Positions 1 through 8,072 of a DNA stretch of 54,924 bases are shown here, piece after piece. The stretch lies in the NCBI GenBank assembly GCA_024690665.1, contig JAILOU010000054.1, forward strand, positions 1 through 54,924, given 5' to 3'. The position numbers were made by a program, and so were the translations under genes. This DNA is from Eubacterium sp. GTDB lineage: Bacteria > Bacillota > Clostridia > Lachnospirales > Lachnospiraceae. Each line of letters begins with the position of its first letter. Position 1 is the first letter of the stretch. The notes under the pieces are model-generated. The model was not told the DNA's origin, did not search any database, and worked only from the letters and a program-made list of their open reading frames with translations.

Positions 1-543
1 TAAGTAATAAAGCGAATCCATATCACAGATATCTGACTGAATTATTTTTCCTTCTGCATTAAATACACTCTTTCCATATAATATTCTCTCTAAATCACAA
101 CCTAAGAACTTCTCTGCAAAATGCAAAATTGTAAATAGCAAGATTGCCTGGTCTTTCGGCCCAAAAGTCATATCCACAAGTAGCTGAGAACCATCCTCGA
201 TCTCATCCACAACACGTTTAATCAATTCACTATGAACATCTTGTGACTCCTCAAATTCCGTGTCGACAGTAACATATTCAATCTTTGCTCCAATCTTCTC
301 GTTACACTGATTAAGTTCTTCCATAAAAGCACCGGTTAATTCTTTGTAGTCATACTGATCATTTTTCTTAACCAACATCAATACCTTATACTCATCCTCC
401 GGCGTTAATGTCTGTGATAGATATGAATTCACCGGATAGTAAAAAGTTTCTTTAGAAACCGGAATATCCTGCGTTGGACACTGATATACTACTGAGCTCG
501 GCAGCCCATTCATCTTAATATTACAAATCAATAATTTTTTCAT
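1..543 (-). CDS. CARF-domain protein, TM1812/Csx1-like (3' end outside window)
   Basis: The reading frame starts at 543 behind AGGAGG and stays open for 181 codons to the window edge, so the C-terminus is missing. The visible part looks like the CARF domain of the DxTHG/TM1812 type III CRISPR ancillary family: a Rossmann-like start (MKKLLICNIKMNG) and the loop D-M-T-F-G-P-K at about residues 124-130, followed by a long helix and a YGKSVFN segment. Family members sense cyclic oligoadenylate made by Cas10 and usually carry a C-terminal HEPN RNase; that effector part cannot be seen here. The 143-bp AT-rich gap upstream separates it from the MYG1-like gene. The family call rests on pattern memory. 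Confidence 0.7.
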   Translation of the reverse strand, partial: MKKLLICNIKMNGLPSSVVYQCPTQDIPVSKETFYYPVNSYLSQTLTPEDEYKVLMLVKKNDQYDYKELTGAFMEELNQCNEKIGAKIEYVTVDTEFEESQDVHSELIKRVVDEIEDGSQLLVDMTFGPKDQAILLFTILHFAEKFLGCDLERILYGKSVFNAEGKIIQSDICDMDSLYYL

Positions 544-686
544 GATATATAATCCTCCTGATTTTGTCTCTTTTTAACAAACACATAGTTATATTTTACT
601 TTTTCTCATACATAATGTACAGTTTTATTGTATAAAACAATCATTTTTTAGTCCCATAAAACACTAGTTATTCTGTTCTACCTTTT

Positions 687-1439
687 CTATATTAAAATCA
701 CCTCATCTCTCATATACCTTGTCACTTTTAAAGCCGCCTCTAATGTATTCGTCACAGTTAAAAAACCTGAAGTATGACAAAAACGCACCCCTTTTATTCC
801 GGTGATTTTTTCAATTTCTTTTTCATTTTTTCCTCTCCACCCACCTGGAAACGGCTTTTTTAACTTTGTTCGATCATTAGTCTCAGACACAGCCTGAATA
901 TTATAACCTCCTCTATTAGACTTTTTAATTGCTTCCTTTACCTGCTTCTCTGCTTTTGCTTTATGCTCTATTTGCTTAAACTGATGTACTAAAATCACCT
1001 GTGCCATCTCAACCGCCTCAAAGAACGCCTCATTTTTCTCATCTACCTCATCCCAGCACGGATTCATTGCCGCAATTGCTTTTGACAAATTATTACATGT
1101 CCCACAATTATCAGCCTGATCCATCGCCTCTATAAACTCCCGATCAAACTTCATTCGATCCTTTTCATCTTTGACCAATAGATAACCAAACTCTTCGAAT
1201 AGTAGTCCAAAAGCCGCATATGCAACTCCATCTTCTCTTACTCGCTTATCTACCTGATGATGATCAAACTTACCCATTCCAATATCAAAAACTATTCCAT
1301 CATAATCTGCAGGGACTAAAAATCCCCGCTCAATCCTAATCTCCGGATTAATTAATCTAAGAAGTGCTGCACCAAATACATCGTCTGCATGAAACTTTCC
1401 ACCATGTGTAAACGCCTTTTCAAAACTCATTTTTTCCAT
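687..1439 (-). CDS. MYG1-family (UPF0160) metal-dependent hydrolase
   Basis: This 250-residue protein has the two signature blocks of the MYG1/UPF0160 family: THGGKFHADDVFG near residues 11-23 and DIGMGKFDHHQ near 52-62, the second holding the DHH metal-binding triad. Eukaryotic MYG1 is a 3'-5' RNA exonuclease; the bacterial homologues are little studied. The first ATG is taken as the start because GGGGAGGA lies about 8 nt ahead of it; the ATG three codons later is not so placed. It sits between a CARF gene and a small membrane-protein pair inside the CRISPR neighbourhood, so an accessory nucleic-acid role is possible, but nothing in the sequence proves the link. Confidence 0.75.
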   Translation of the reverse strand: MEKMSFEKAFTHGGKFHADDVFGAALLRLINPEIRIERGFLVPADYDGIVFDIGMGKFDHHQVDKRVREDGVAYAAFGLLFEEFGYLLVKDEKDRMKFDREFIEAMDQADNCGTCNNLSKAIAAMNPCWDEVDEKNEAFFEAVEMAQVILVHQFKQIEHKAKAEKQVKEAIKKSNRGGYNIQAVSETNDRTKLKKPFPGGWRGKNEKEIEKITGIKGVRFCHTSGFLTVTNTLEAALKVTRYMRDEVILI

Positions 1440-1541
1440 ATCTGATTCCTCCCCTTATCGTTTTTTTCTAAATCCTCTAATTCCCAATAATATAGCTGCC
1501 AAAATCCTTCTATTTTTCTCATAGCTGTTAAATCTCCTTTT

Positions 1542-2081
1542 TTACTTATTTTTCTGGTTGTGAATCACGATTCCTGTGATTATGCCAAATAGTGCCAAAA
1601 GTCCAAGCAAAAAACTTTGGTTACTTTTTTGCAAATATTCTTTTTGTTCTGTATCTTTTTCTTCTATTCTCTTAGCTGCTTCTTCCATTCGTTCCATATA
1701 ATATTGCTTCTCATCAAAAGTTGTATCTTCCCTATGGATTTCCTGTCGACATGCTTTTAGAATTTCATCTTCTCCTTTATAGCAGGCCTCCATACTTTTC
1801 TCGCTCGATTCGATTCCCCTTTTAACCAGGTCCACATATGTCTTTTCAGTCTCTAGAATTCCACGTACTGTTTCCGGCATCTGTGCAACTATTTCCTTTG
1901 CAACCTCAGGTTCTAATTTTCCAAGAATAGATATTATATTTCCTACATTCTCCTGAGTAATTCCTTGGAAACGATTTTTTACCATATCGTCTAACTTTTT
2001 CTGTTCCATCTGCGTTAAATTCTTCATACACTCATCCGCCTTTCTTACACAATTCTTTAATTTTTCCCTTATAACTTTCAT
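1542..2081 (-). CDS. unknown protein with a C-terminal membrane segment
   Basis: The 179-residue product is highly charged and helical over residues 1-150 (likely coiled coil, many Lys/Glu), then has one hydrophobic segment near 155-172 (SFLLGLLALFGIITGIVIH) and a short basic tail, which fits a tail-anchored membrane protein with the bulk in the cytoplasm. I do not recognise the family. Its ATG overlaps the stop codon of the small gene just upstream (TAATG), so the two are probably translated together. The gene lies between cas6 and the MYG1-like gene on the same strand. Confidence 0.6.
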   Translation of the reverse strand: MKVIREKLKNCVRKADECMKNLTQMEQKKLDDMVKNRFQGITQENVGNIISILGKLEPEVAKEIVAQMPETVRGILETEKTYVDLVKRGIESSEKSMEACYKGEDEILKACRQEIHREDTTFDEKQYYMERMEEAAKRIEEKDTEQKEYLQKSNQSFLLGLLALFGIITGIVIHNQKNK

Positions 2082-2254
2082 TACATCTTGACATGATTGT
2101 TTCGTCGTTCTTTCGGCCTATAGTACTCCCGATTGCTTGTAATATTCCTTACTCCGGTATTCATGCCACCTCCTACAACTGATCTGTTTTTCTTCACAAG
2201 TTCTTTGTAAGCTTTCTTTGTCATTGTCTTTCTTAATAATAATTGTGTGTTCAT
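2081..2254 (-). CDS. 57-residue basic protein, coupled to the next gene
   Basis: A short open frame begins at 2254 with AAGGGAGGAAAAG just ahead of ATG and ends in TAA whose last two bases start the next ATG (TAATG at 2079-2083). The peptide is rich in Lys/Arg/Asn (about 57 residues, MNTQLLLRKTMTKK at its start) with a Gly-Gly-Gly turn near residue 28. No family is recognised. The strong ribosome binding site and the exact overlap with the downstream 179-residue gene are the reasons for calling it real. Confidence 0.55.
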   Translation of the reverse strand: MNTQLLLRKTMTKKAYKELVKKNRSVVGGGMNTGVRNITSNREYYRPKERRNNHVKM

Positions 2255-2301
2255 ACTCTTTTCCTCCCTTAGGTTTAAATATATTTGTTATCTATTAATA
2301 A

Positions 2302-2331
2302 ATAGTCCCTTATTTTAAAGAAATTAACTTT
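2302..2331 (-). promoter_or_regulatory. possible promoter of the small-gene/MYG1 transcript
   Basis: On the minus strand TTAATT and TATTTA are separated by 17 bp, upstream of the 57-residue gene. The elements are weak matches to -35/-10. The promoter-like site in front of the 95-residue gene near the array has the same TTAATT and 17-bp spacing. Confidence 0.3.
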
Positions 2332-2335
2332 TTTA

Positions 2336-2375
2336 TTAAAAAAAAGTTGAAACACACTGTAATATGTTTCAACTT
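2336..2375 (-). terminator. terminator after cas6
   Basis: An 11-bp inverted repeat (AAGTTGAAACA / TGTTTCAACTT) on the minus strand is followed by eight T, about 40 bp after the cas6 stop. It ends the cas6 transcript and separates it from the gene pair downstream. Confidence 0.85.
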
Positions 2376-2414
2376 CTTTATATTCATGCTATTTACTTTT
2401 CTTTTTGCCAGCCT

Positions 2415-3368
2415 TTATCGAACCCGATATCTGCCAAATCCAAAACTTGTACTCTTTCCTATATGAATTAATTCGCCTGCTAAGAGTAGTGGCATTAAAT
2501 CTTCTGATATGTGCTCAACCTGCATGTAACCTTTTATTCCCTTTAACACCATCTTGCTGTTCTTGCGAGAAGAATAGCGAGGTACTTCCACTCTCCTATG
2601 CTTTTGCTCTATAATTGCCGGAAGTTCATATTGATGTTCCCACAAGGCATCACCGTCAACACCCTCAAACGAATCCAAGATACTGATTCGTCTTTTCACA
2701 GCCTGTATAATTGCATCCATATTGTATTCTTGCAGAAACTCTTTATGATACTTAAGCGTTACCGCACTTTTAAATACCAATTTATGTTCTAATTCATGCA
2801 ATTGTATCTGACGCAGCCTATAACGCACATAATCAGCAACGGTCTGCACCTTATAATGCTCCATGTAGACATTTCCCTGACTTAAGATTTCGTCTCCATA
2901 AGAATTTTGTACAGATGCAATCTGAAATCTCGCATGATGTCTACCAAGGCCATTCATCCCAAGCGCATAAAAAGCATTCATATACTGACTAAAGTACACA
3001 ATTGTCTTGCCAAACAATATTAAATAAAATTCCAATGTATCTCCTGCATAAAAATCCGTCTCATAATTTTCGCATTCTATCACATACCCCACACTGTCGC
3101 CGTCCTTGGCAAATGCCGACTCTTTTTCGAGTTTAGAATACATGGTTCGCCTAACAATACATTCTGTTTCAAAATCACAATTTTCACACTTTCGATCTCG
3201 AATACAATTAGCGCGAAGCAACATTTCTCCCATTCCGCCTCTTAGCGCAGATGCCTTATATTTTGGAAGGACACAATCCTCCGGAAATACAAGTGTAAAA
3301 TGCAATCTGACATATCTAATATTTAATGCCTCTTCTAAATCATTTGTAAGTTCCATATCATTCCTCAT
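2415..3368 (-). CDS. cas6: CRISPR RNA endoribonuclease Cas6
   Basis: Cas6 cuts the repeat RNA of the array transcript to release crRNAs. The 317-residue product has the features of the Cas6 group with a C-terminal PF10040-type domain: an early ALRGGMGE segment, a four-cysteine cluster (C-x5-C-x2-C-x5-C, about residues 55-70), an LFG motif before residue 120 and a C-terminal glycine-rich loop ending GKSTSFGFGRYRV. It starts 3 nt after the stop of the 120-residue gene, so it is in one operon with the two small genes leading back to the array. An ATG four codons later (at 3356) has an AGGA 5 nt ahead and could be the real start. Confidence 0.85.
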   Translation of the reverse strand: MRNDMELTNDLEEALNIRYVRLHFTLVFPEDCVLPKYKASALRGGMGEMLLRANCIRDRKCENCDFETECIVRRTMYSKLEKESAFAKDGDSVGYVIECENYETDFYAGDTLEFYLILFGKTIVYFSQYMNAFYALGMNGLGRHHARFQIASVQNSYGDEILSQGNVYMEHYKVQTVADYVRYRLRQIQLHELEHKLVFKSAVTLKYHKEFLQEYNMDAIIQAVKRRISILDSFEGVDGDALWEHQYELPAIIEQKHRRVEVPRYSSRKNSKMVLKGIKGYMQVEHISEDLMPLLLAGELIHIGKSTSFGFGRYRVR

Positions 3369-3371
3369 TCT

Positions 3372-3734
3372 TTATACATATTCTCGAAATCTACAAAATT
3401 CAAATACAGATTCCCGTTTTATACTTCCATCACTTTGTGTCTTTTCAATTACATTTCTTGTAGAACATGCTGCCAGACATCTTATATTTTCTTTTCTTAA
3501 TTTCTTAATCAAAGAATAACAAAGCGTAAATTCTCCCTGGACCAAAACTGCCTTAGGATGTTTTTTCATAATATCCCCTAATATCTGACTCGATAAATTC
3601 TCAATTTCGTTTTCATCCGCAGTAGGGCCTACACTTGGGAATGCCATATCGCAGATCTCTCCATATTGTTTTGCATACAACACTTGTTTTTCTGACCATC
3701 TTGTTGATGGATGATTTGAAAAATTTATAAACAT
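3372..3734 (-). CDS. small CRISPR-adjacent protein of unknown family
   Basis: The 120-residue product starts MFINFSNHPSTRWSEKQ and ends CRFREYV. It has a Rossmann-like pattern: a beta strand at the start, VLVQGEFTLCYSLIKKL near 80-95, then CLAACSTRNV. I recall similar small proteins beside type III cas genes but cannot name the family. Candidates of this size in such loci include ring nucleases (Csx3, Csx15, Csx16, Csx20 types), and that idea is untested here. The gene is sandwiched in the operon between the 95-residue gene and cas6, 3 nt before cas6, which supports a CRISPR-related role. Confidence 0.6.
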   Translation of the reverse strand: MFINFSNHPSTRWSEKQVLYAKQYGEICDMAFPSVGPTADENEIENLSSQILGDIMKKHPKAVLVQGEFTLCYSLIKKLRKENIRCLAACSTRNVIEKTQSDGSIKRESVFEFCRFREYV

Positions 3735-3779
3735 ATACCATCTCTCCTATTGTATCATTACTTTTATCAAATTATCTTA

Positions 3780-4067
3780 TTAAGCTACACAACATTTTTT
3801 CTTTTTTGTTCGTTCCAAAACCATGATATCATATTCCTTTTCTACATATTTAACATACATCGGAATCTTCTCCATCGTTTTAAGAATTGCCATATCCAAA
3901 TGTGCTTTTGAATACTGCGTTGCCTTTCTCAGACTCACCCCCTTACGATAAAATTCTCCAACACCTTTTCGGTAATGCTGTGAAAACAAAAAATATTCTG
4001 TTCCTCTGTACAGCATATAAAATGAATGAATTCCTTTTGCCGTTGTTTTACAATAAATAGTTGTCAT
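3780..4067 (-). CDS. 95-residue protein next to the CRISPR leader, unknown
   Basis: The gene starts behind GGGAGGAGATTGT and encodes a basic 95-residue protein (MTTIYCKTTAKGIHSFYMLY at the start, a KKKKCC tail). It reads away from the array and is the first gene of the transcript that continues with the 120-residue gene and cas6. The length is near that of Cas2, but I see no Cas2 ferredoxin pattern or catalytic Asp at strand 1, so I do not call it Cas2. No other function can be suggested. Confidence 0.55.
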   Translation of the reverse strand: MTTIYCKTTAKGIHSFYMLYRGTEYFLFSQHYRKGVGEFYRKGVSLRKATQYSKAHLDMAILKTMEKIPMYVKYVEKEYDIMVLERTKKKKCCVA

Positions 4068-4104
4068 ACAATCTCCTCCCTATTGAATACTATTTCTATA
4101 TGTA

Positions 4105-4133
4105 TTAATAGTTCATCTTTATCTCGTAATTAA
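4105..4133 (-). promoter_or_regulatory. possible promoter of the cas6 operon
   Basis: TTAATT and TATTAA lie 17 bp apart on the minus strand about 40 bp before the 95-residue gene. The spacing is ideal, the -35 box is weak. Confidence 0.4.
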
Positions 4134-4327
4134 CATATTAATCCGAATTTTGTTTTTTTCTTTTGATGGATATGTTAAAATAAAATTGCATTTAAGCACT
4201 CAATCCTTATGAATTTGTGTCCAAATTGTGAACTTCGGAAGTTGTGCCAGTTTTTCGCACAATTTGCTCGGAGGTTTACAAAATCGGCTTCGCAAACCGT
4301 TGGTATCAGCGGGCTCCCAGAGGTGGG
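4134..4327 (+). promoter_or_regulatory. CRISPR leader region
   Basis: This gene-free stretch lies between the cas6 operon and the first repeat. It is AT-rich up to about 4200 and then mixed. The leader is placed on this side because the degenerate repeat and a terminator are at the other end of the array. No exact promoter could be fixed. Confidence 0.5.
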
Positions 4328-4723
4328 GTAGAAATGAGGATTTAGCCCGGCAGGGCATTGACACAGGACAATTCTTCTATCTTCTGGTGTTTTCTCACTG
4401 TAGAAATGAGGATTTAGCCCGGCAGGGCATTGACACATCGGCATTTCCTCCTTTTGTTAGAAAATATTATTTGTAGAAATGAGGATTTAGCCCGTCAGGG
4501 CATTGACACAGCGAACGTTCTTCCAAAGCTCCGTTGTTGAAGATGTAGAAATGAGGATTTAGCCCGGCAGGGCATTGACACATGCTTAAATAAGCAAATT
4601 ATTGTCTTTATCATAGTAGAAATGAGGATTTAGCCCGGCAGGGCATTGACACATCAAGCATTAGGATGTTAAATCCGCTAAGGTCGTAGAAATGAGAATT
4701 TAGCCCGGCAGGGCATTGATACA
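4328..4723 (+). CRISPR. CRISPR array, six repeats and five spacers
   Basis: Repeats start at 4328, 4400, 4473, 4545, 4616 and 4686 and are 37-38 nt: GTAGAAATGAGGATTTAGCC, then CGGCAGGGCATTGACAC, then an A in all six copies. Spacers are 32-35 nt and all different. Repeat 3 has one change (CCCGTC). Repeat 6 has two (GAGAATTT, GATACA), as expected for the leader-distal end. An inner GCCC/GGGC stem is present. Read on the plus strand, the last eight bases ATTGACAC resemble the ATTGAAAC 5' handle of many type III crRNAs, which fits the Cas6 next door. A terminator follows at 4726. Confidence 0.95.
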
Positions 4724-4725
4724 CC

Positions 4726-4757
4726 AAAAGGAGCTCGAACATTGTCGAGCTCCTTTT
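4726..4757 (+). terminator. terminator at the distal end of the array
   Basis: A perfect 13-bp inverted repeat (AAAAGGAGCTCGA / TCGAGCTCCTTTT) with a 6-nt loop begins 2 nt after the last repeat. It ends in four T and supports transcription of the array from left to right. It could also work on the other strand. Confidence 0.75.
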
Positions 4758-4812
4758 ACTTCTTATATATACAAATATTATTCCATAAATCCACATCCCC
4801 CCTACCTACAAC

Positions 4813-4846
4813 AAAAAAGAGCTTGAAACACTCCTGTTTCAAGCTC
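4813..4846 (-). terminator. terminator of the chemoreceptor gene
   Basis: A 12-bp perfect stem (GAGCTTGAAACA / TGTTTCAAGCTC, loop of 4) on the minus strand is followed by six T, shortly after the chemoreceptor stop. Confidence 0.85.
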
Positions 4847-4868
4847 CATCCTCTTATTTCTATTATTC

Positions 4869-6599
4869 TTATGAATACTGGAAATAATTTATCTTTCCCT
4901 GCAGATTCTCTGCCAATACAAGCAGCTGCGCTGCCGATTCTGAGATCGTTGCAAATGTTGCATTCAGTTCTTCCATAGAAGCGTTAGTCTCTTCTGTAGA
5001 AGCTGCATTTTCCTCAGAGATTGCTGATAAATCATCAATAATATCTACCAAAGACTCCTTGGCACTTTGCAGATCTTGTACCTGAGACGCAATTTCATTG
5101 GCGCTGTCTGATACACTATCCACCTTCTCAGATACCAGTACGATATCATTTTGCGTTGCCGTAATCTGCTCTGCCTGCGCCGTAAAGTTCTCATCTAACG
5201 TCTTCATAACTTCCACAGAAGCTGCTGCATCTGAAAGCAATTTGTTAACAACTTCTTTGATGCTGTCTGCGCTTTGTGCACTCTCATCAGCGAGCACGCG
5301 AATCTCTTCTGCTACAACGGCAAATCCTCTTCCCGCTTCACCTGCACGGGCCGCTTCGATAGAAGCATTTAAAGAAAGCAGGTTTGTCTGCGTTGCAATA
5401 TCGGTAATCGCCTGTGTGAATTGTGAAATTTCCTGCGCTGAATTATTAGTGGAATCAATGGTATCACCAATTGCATTTACAGACGCCGTTACATTCTCAC
5501 TTTGCATCAAAAGCTGTTTCATAGCGGCGGATGCATTATCTGCAGCTTCCTTCATCTCGATAGCATAATCATCAAGCTGCTGAACATTTGTCGTAATCAC
5601 TTCAATGCCCTCTCCGATATCAGCAGTATCTGAGGCAGCCTCTTGAACGCTGTCAGCCTGTGATACAGATCCTTTTGTAATTTCGTCAACTGCGGCAGAC
5701 ACCTGTGCAGATGCTGAACTGGCGACAGCTGCTGATGAAGACAGCTCATTACCGGAATCTTTAAGCTCTGCCGACATCTCTTTTGTTGCGCTGATTACTT
5801 CATCTAATTTATCATCTAACATCTTCGCGCTCTCTGCAATCACACCAAGTTCATCACTTCTTGCAAGCGCCTTTTCATTAAAGTCTCTGTTAAGTCCACC
5901 TTGAGACAAACCAATGATTTCGTCGGCCACGCCATTCATCTGCTTTGATACCTTTCTTGAAATCATCGTGCTGATTACGGAAATGATGACAATTAATACA
6001 GCTGCTACCACAATCATGGTAATCACCATCTTCATGATACCAGCGGTTACATCTGAACTTTCTCGGCCGCAGAATATCATCCCGATAATCGTTCCATCAT
6101 CATTTGCAAGCGGTACGTAATAGCCAAAGTATTTGTCACCTTCGATTGTAATGTTCGGTGCGTAGTAGTTATTGCCCTGATTCAAGACTTCTTCTACTAC
6201 TTCATCGCTCGCATCGGTTCCAACTAAACGCTCTTTAGAACCTGCATGTAAGATTGTTGTAGCTCTTCTTGTCTCGCCATAGAAGATTGTATAATCAAGT
6301 CCGGTCTGAGCCTTTAACTCATCCATTGCCGTCTCATAATCTTCTTCCACTTTTTGGCCGCCCTTAGTCAAACCATGCTCCTCATCATAACCCCAATCAC
6401 CGTCCCAGGAGTTTGCTGCCTCACTGTCAAACTGCTCGGCACCTGTTCGAATTGTCTCTTCAATCAATTCTTCATAAGTACTTGTGTATTCCATAATACT
6501 AAAAACAGTTAAAACCACTGCCAAAATAATGGTTGCAACATTGGCAATCATCATGACTCTCGTTACAAGTTTTTTTGATTTTCCGACTTTTCTTTTCAT
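4869..6599 (-). CDS. methyl-accepting chemotaxis protein with Cache-like sensor
   Basis: This 576-residue receptor has a membrane segment near 15-40, an outside sensor of about 150 residues of the Cache type ([21 protein letters not shown] near its end), a second membrane segment near 195-220, a HAMP-like linker and a long cytoplasmic signalling coil. The CheA-binding hairpin is seen in [20 protein letters not shown]. The start is placed at the ATG at 6599, which has AAAGGAGAA 7 nt ahead; a longer frame reaches 6650 without a site. The gene separates the CRISPR array from the Card1-like effector. The ligand is unknown, and no flagellar or che genes are in the window. Confidence 0.9.
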   Translation of the reverse strand: MKRKVGKSKKLVTRVMMIANVATIILAVVLTVFSIMEYTSTYEELIEETIRTGAEQFDSEAANSWDGDWGYDEEHGLTKGGQKVEEDYETAMDELKAQTGLDYTIFYGETRRATTILHAGSKERLVGTDASDEVVEEVLNQGNNYYAPNITIEGDKYFGYYVPLANDDGTIIGMIFCGRESSDVTAGIMKMVITMIVVAAVLIVIISVISTMISRKVSKQMNGVADEIIGLSQGGLNRDFNEKALARSDELGVIAESAKMLDDKLDEVISATKEMSAELKDSGNELSSSAAVASSASAQVSAAVDEITKGSVSQADSVQEAASDTADIGEGIEVITTNVQQLDDYAIEMKEAADNASAAMKQLLMQSENVTASVNAIGDTIDSTNNSAQEISQFTQAITDIATQTNLLSLNASIEAARAGEAGRGFAVVAEEIRVLADESAQSADSIKEVVNKLLSDAAASVEVMKTLDENFTAQAEQITATQNDIVLVSEKVDSVSDSANEIASQVQDLQSAKESLVDIIDDLSAISEENAASTEETNASMEELNATFATISESAAQLLVLAENLQGKINYFQYS

Positions 6600-6734
6600 A
6601 AACACATTCTCCTTTAACCTAAATTTCTCAGTTTCTTCGTCGCAAACCATCTACTATTATACTACTTTATTCGCGAAATACCATACTAATTTACCATTCA
6701 ATCGTGATTTTTTTACCATTTATGTATTTTTACA

Positions 6735-6767
6735 CCAAAAAACCGGACTGATTAATCAGTCCGGTTT
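6735..6767 (-). terminator. terminator overlapping the Card1-like stop codon
   Basis: A 28-bp perfect palindrome at 6740-6767 (AAACCGGACTGATT and its complement) covers the stop codon of the effector gene and is followed on the minus strand by T residues. Confidence 0.8.
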
Positions 6768-7905
6768 ACTTCTTCATATTCCGAATTTCAATCTTCATTT
6801 CATCTGCTCTCGCCTGATAACCATCCCCAAGCGGCTGCATAATAACCAGCACCTTCTTCGCGTATTTCCCGCCAAATCGTTTCGCAACAGTCTCAAGTTC
6901 ATACAACGCATTTCGCGTATGATTTGCTCCCATCTTCCCACTCTTGCAGGAGATAAATGTCGGAATATTCCCTTGAAGTGTCAGCACATCAATCTCATTA
7001 CATACATCCGTTTCATCCCCGATAACTCCATCCCAATCTAGATGCACACCGATTCTGCAATCGTCTGCCTTCTCGCGTTCCATCTGATAGACATACAATT
7101 CCAAAGAACTTCCGCCGTCAGTAATCAGACTTTTCACTGTTTTATTCTTAAATCTTACCTGCACCAGACGATTACTTACTTTACGATGTGCAATCAATCC
7201 GGCTTTCTCAAGTTCCTGAAAGATTTTCTTATATGGCCAGGTATTCGTCTTCTTTTGCTGACTTATCGGAAATTCCAGACCGCTTCCTTGCGCCACCCTC
7301 GTTTTCACATAATCTGAAAATCGATTCCAGTTATCCGTATATTTCATTTGCACACCAAACACGGACTTTACCTCTTCAAAAAATACTGCCCCATCGTGAT
7401 CTTTGTAACTTTTTTGCATATTGTGATTGATGATGCCGCCTTGCATCTCAATATATTTGTCAAGATCCATAGCGATATCCCGGCGTCTTACCAATTGACT
7501 AATCTGCCTGCACTCACTATCCGAATTCAGTTCCACAAGCTCATCCGCTTCTACATCATACGTATGCATTGGCAAATGATATTCCGCTGCCAGCATTCCA
7601 AATGCCACCAAGATAAGACTCTCTCCACCGGTAATATCAAAGCACATATCATGTCCGGCTTCTTTTTCTTTCTCGATTACCTCGCGCATCGTTTTTAATA
7701 CGCCCTGCAAATCATTATCCGGGAGCGCATAAAATGCCACTTCGCTTACGCCGCAATATCTTTTCAAGAACCGCTTCGTCGATTCTTCTTTTTCCTTCAT
7801 CACATCCTGATATCCAAAATAGATAACGCGATCAATCTGAAAATGCATACTCGTGATGACATTCTCAATCGGTTCTGTTCCAAGGAATTCAAAGTTTGTG
7901 GTCAT
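6766..7905 (-). CDS. Card1/Can2-type CARF nuclease (DUF1887 family)
   Basis: The 379-residue product has the two-domain plan of type III CRISPR effectors Card1 and Can2. Residues 1-145 form a CARF domain with the nucleotide-binding loop FDITGGES at 89-96. Residues from about 250 form a PD-(D/E)xK nuclease: SSLELYVY (Glu269), NEIDV (Asp306) and ISCKSGK (Lys321). Known family members bind cyclic tetra-adenylate and then cut single-stranded nucleic acids or nick DNA. The length matches the family and all expected motif positions are intact, so the gene looks functional. It starts behind GAGGTG and is 2 kb from the array, with a chemoreceptor gene in between. Confidence 0.85.
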   Translation of the reverse strand: MTTNFEFLGTEPIENVITSMHFQIDRVIYFGYQDVMKEKEESTKRFLKRYCGVSEVAFYALPDNDLQGVLKTMREVIEKEKEAGHDMCFDITGGESLILVAFGMLAAEYHLPMHTYDVEADELVELNSDSECRQISQLVRRRDIAMDLDKYIEMQGGIINHNMQKSYKDHDGAVFFEEVKSVFGVQMKYTDNWNRFSDYVKTRVAQGSGLEFPISQQKKTNTWPYKKIFQELEKAGLIAHRKVSNRLVQVRFKNKTVKSLITDGGSSLELYVYQMEREKADDCRIGVHLDWDGVIGDETDVCNEIDVLTLQGNIPTFISCKSGKMGANHTRNALYELETVAKRFGGKYAKKVLVIMQPLGDGYQARADEMKIEIRNMKK

Positions 7906-8072
7906 GGGTTATCACCTCATAAATATTATTCATATTAAGGATAACATTTTCGAGTTGTAAAATCACTTTTTGTTTCATCCTTACCAGTTTCAACCCCTAT
8001 TATCGTACTTAATTTATTTTATTCTTTATCCATCCAAATAACCAACATTCATACCTAAGGAGGGTATCGATT

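Noticed and set aside
3780-4067. 95-residue gene as Cas2
   Set aside because: The size and place fit, but there is no N-terminal hydrophobic strand ending in the conserved Asp and no cas1 beside it.
4511-4520. GAACGTTC in a spacer as a LexA site
   Set aside because: The four-base gap between GAAC and GTTC is missing, and it lies inside a CRISPR spacer.
4175-4796. Short open frames on both strands across the CRISPR array
   Set aside because: They arise from the repeats and spacers and have no ribosome binding sites; the peptides repeat the translated repeat sequence.
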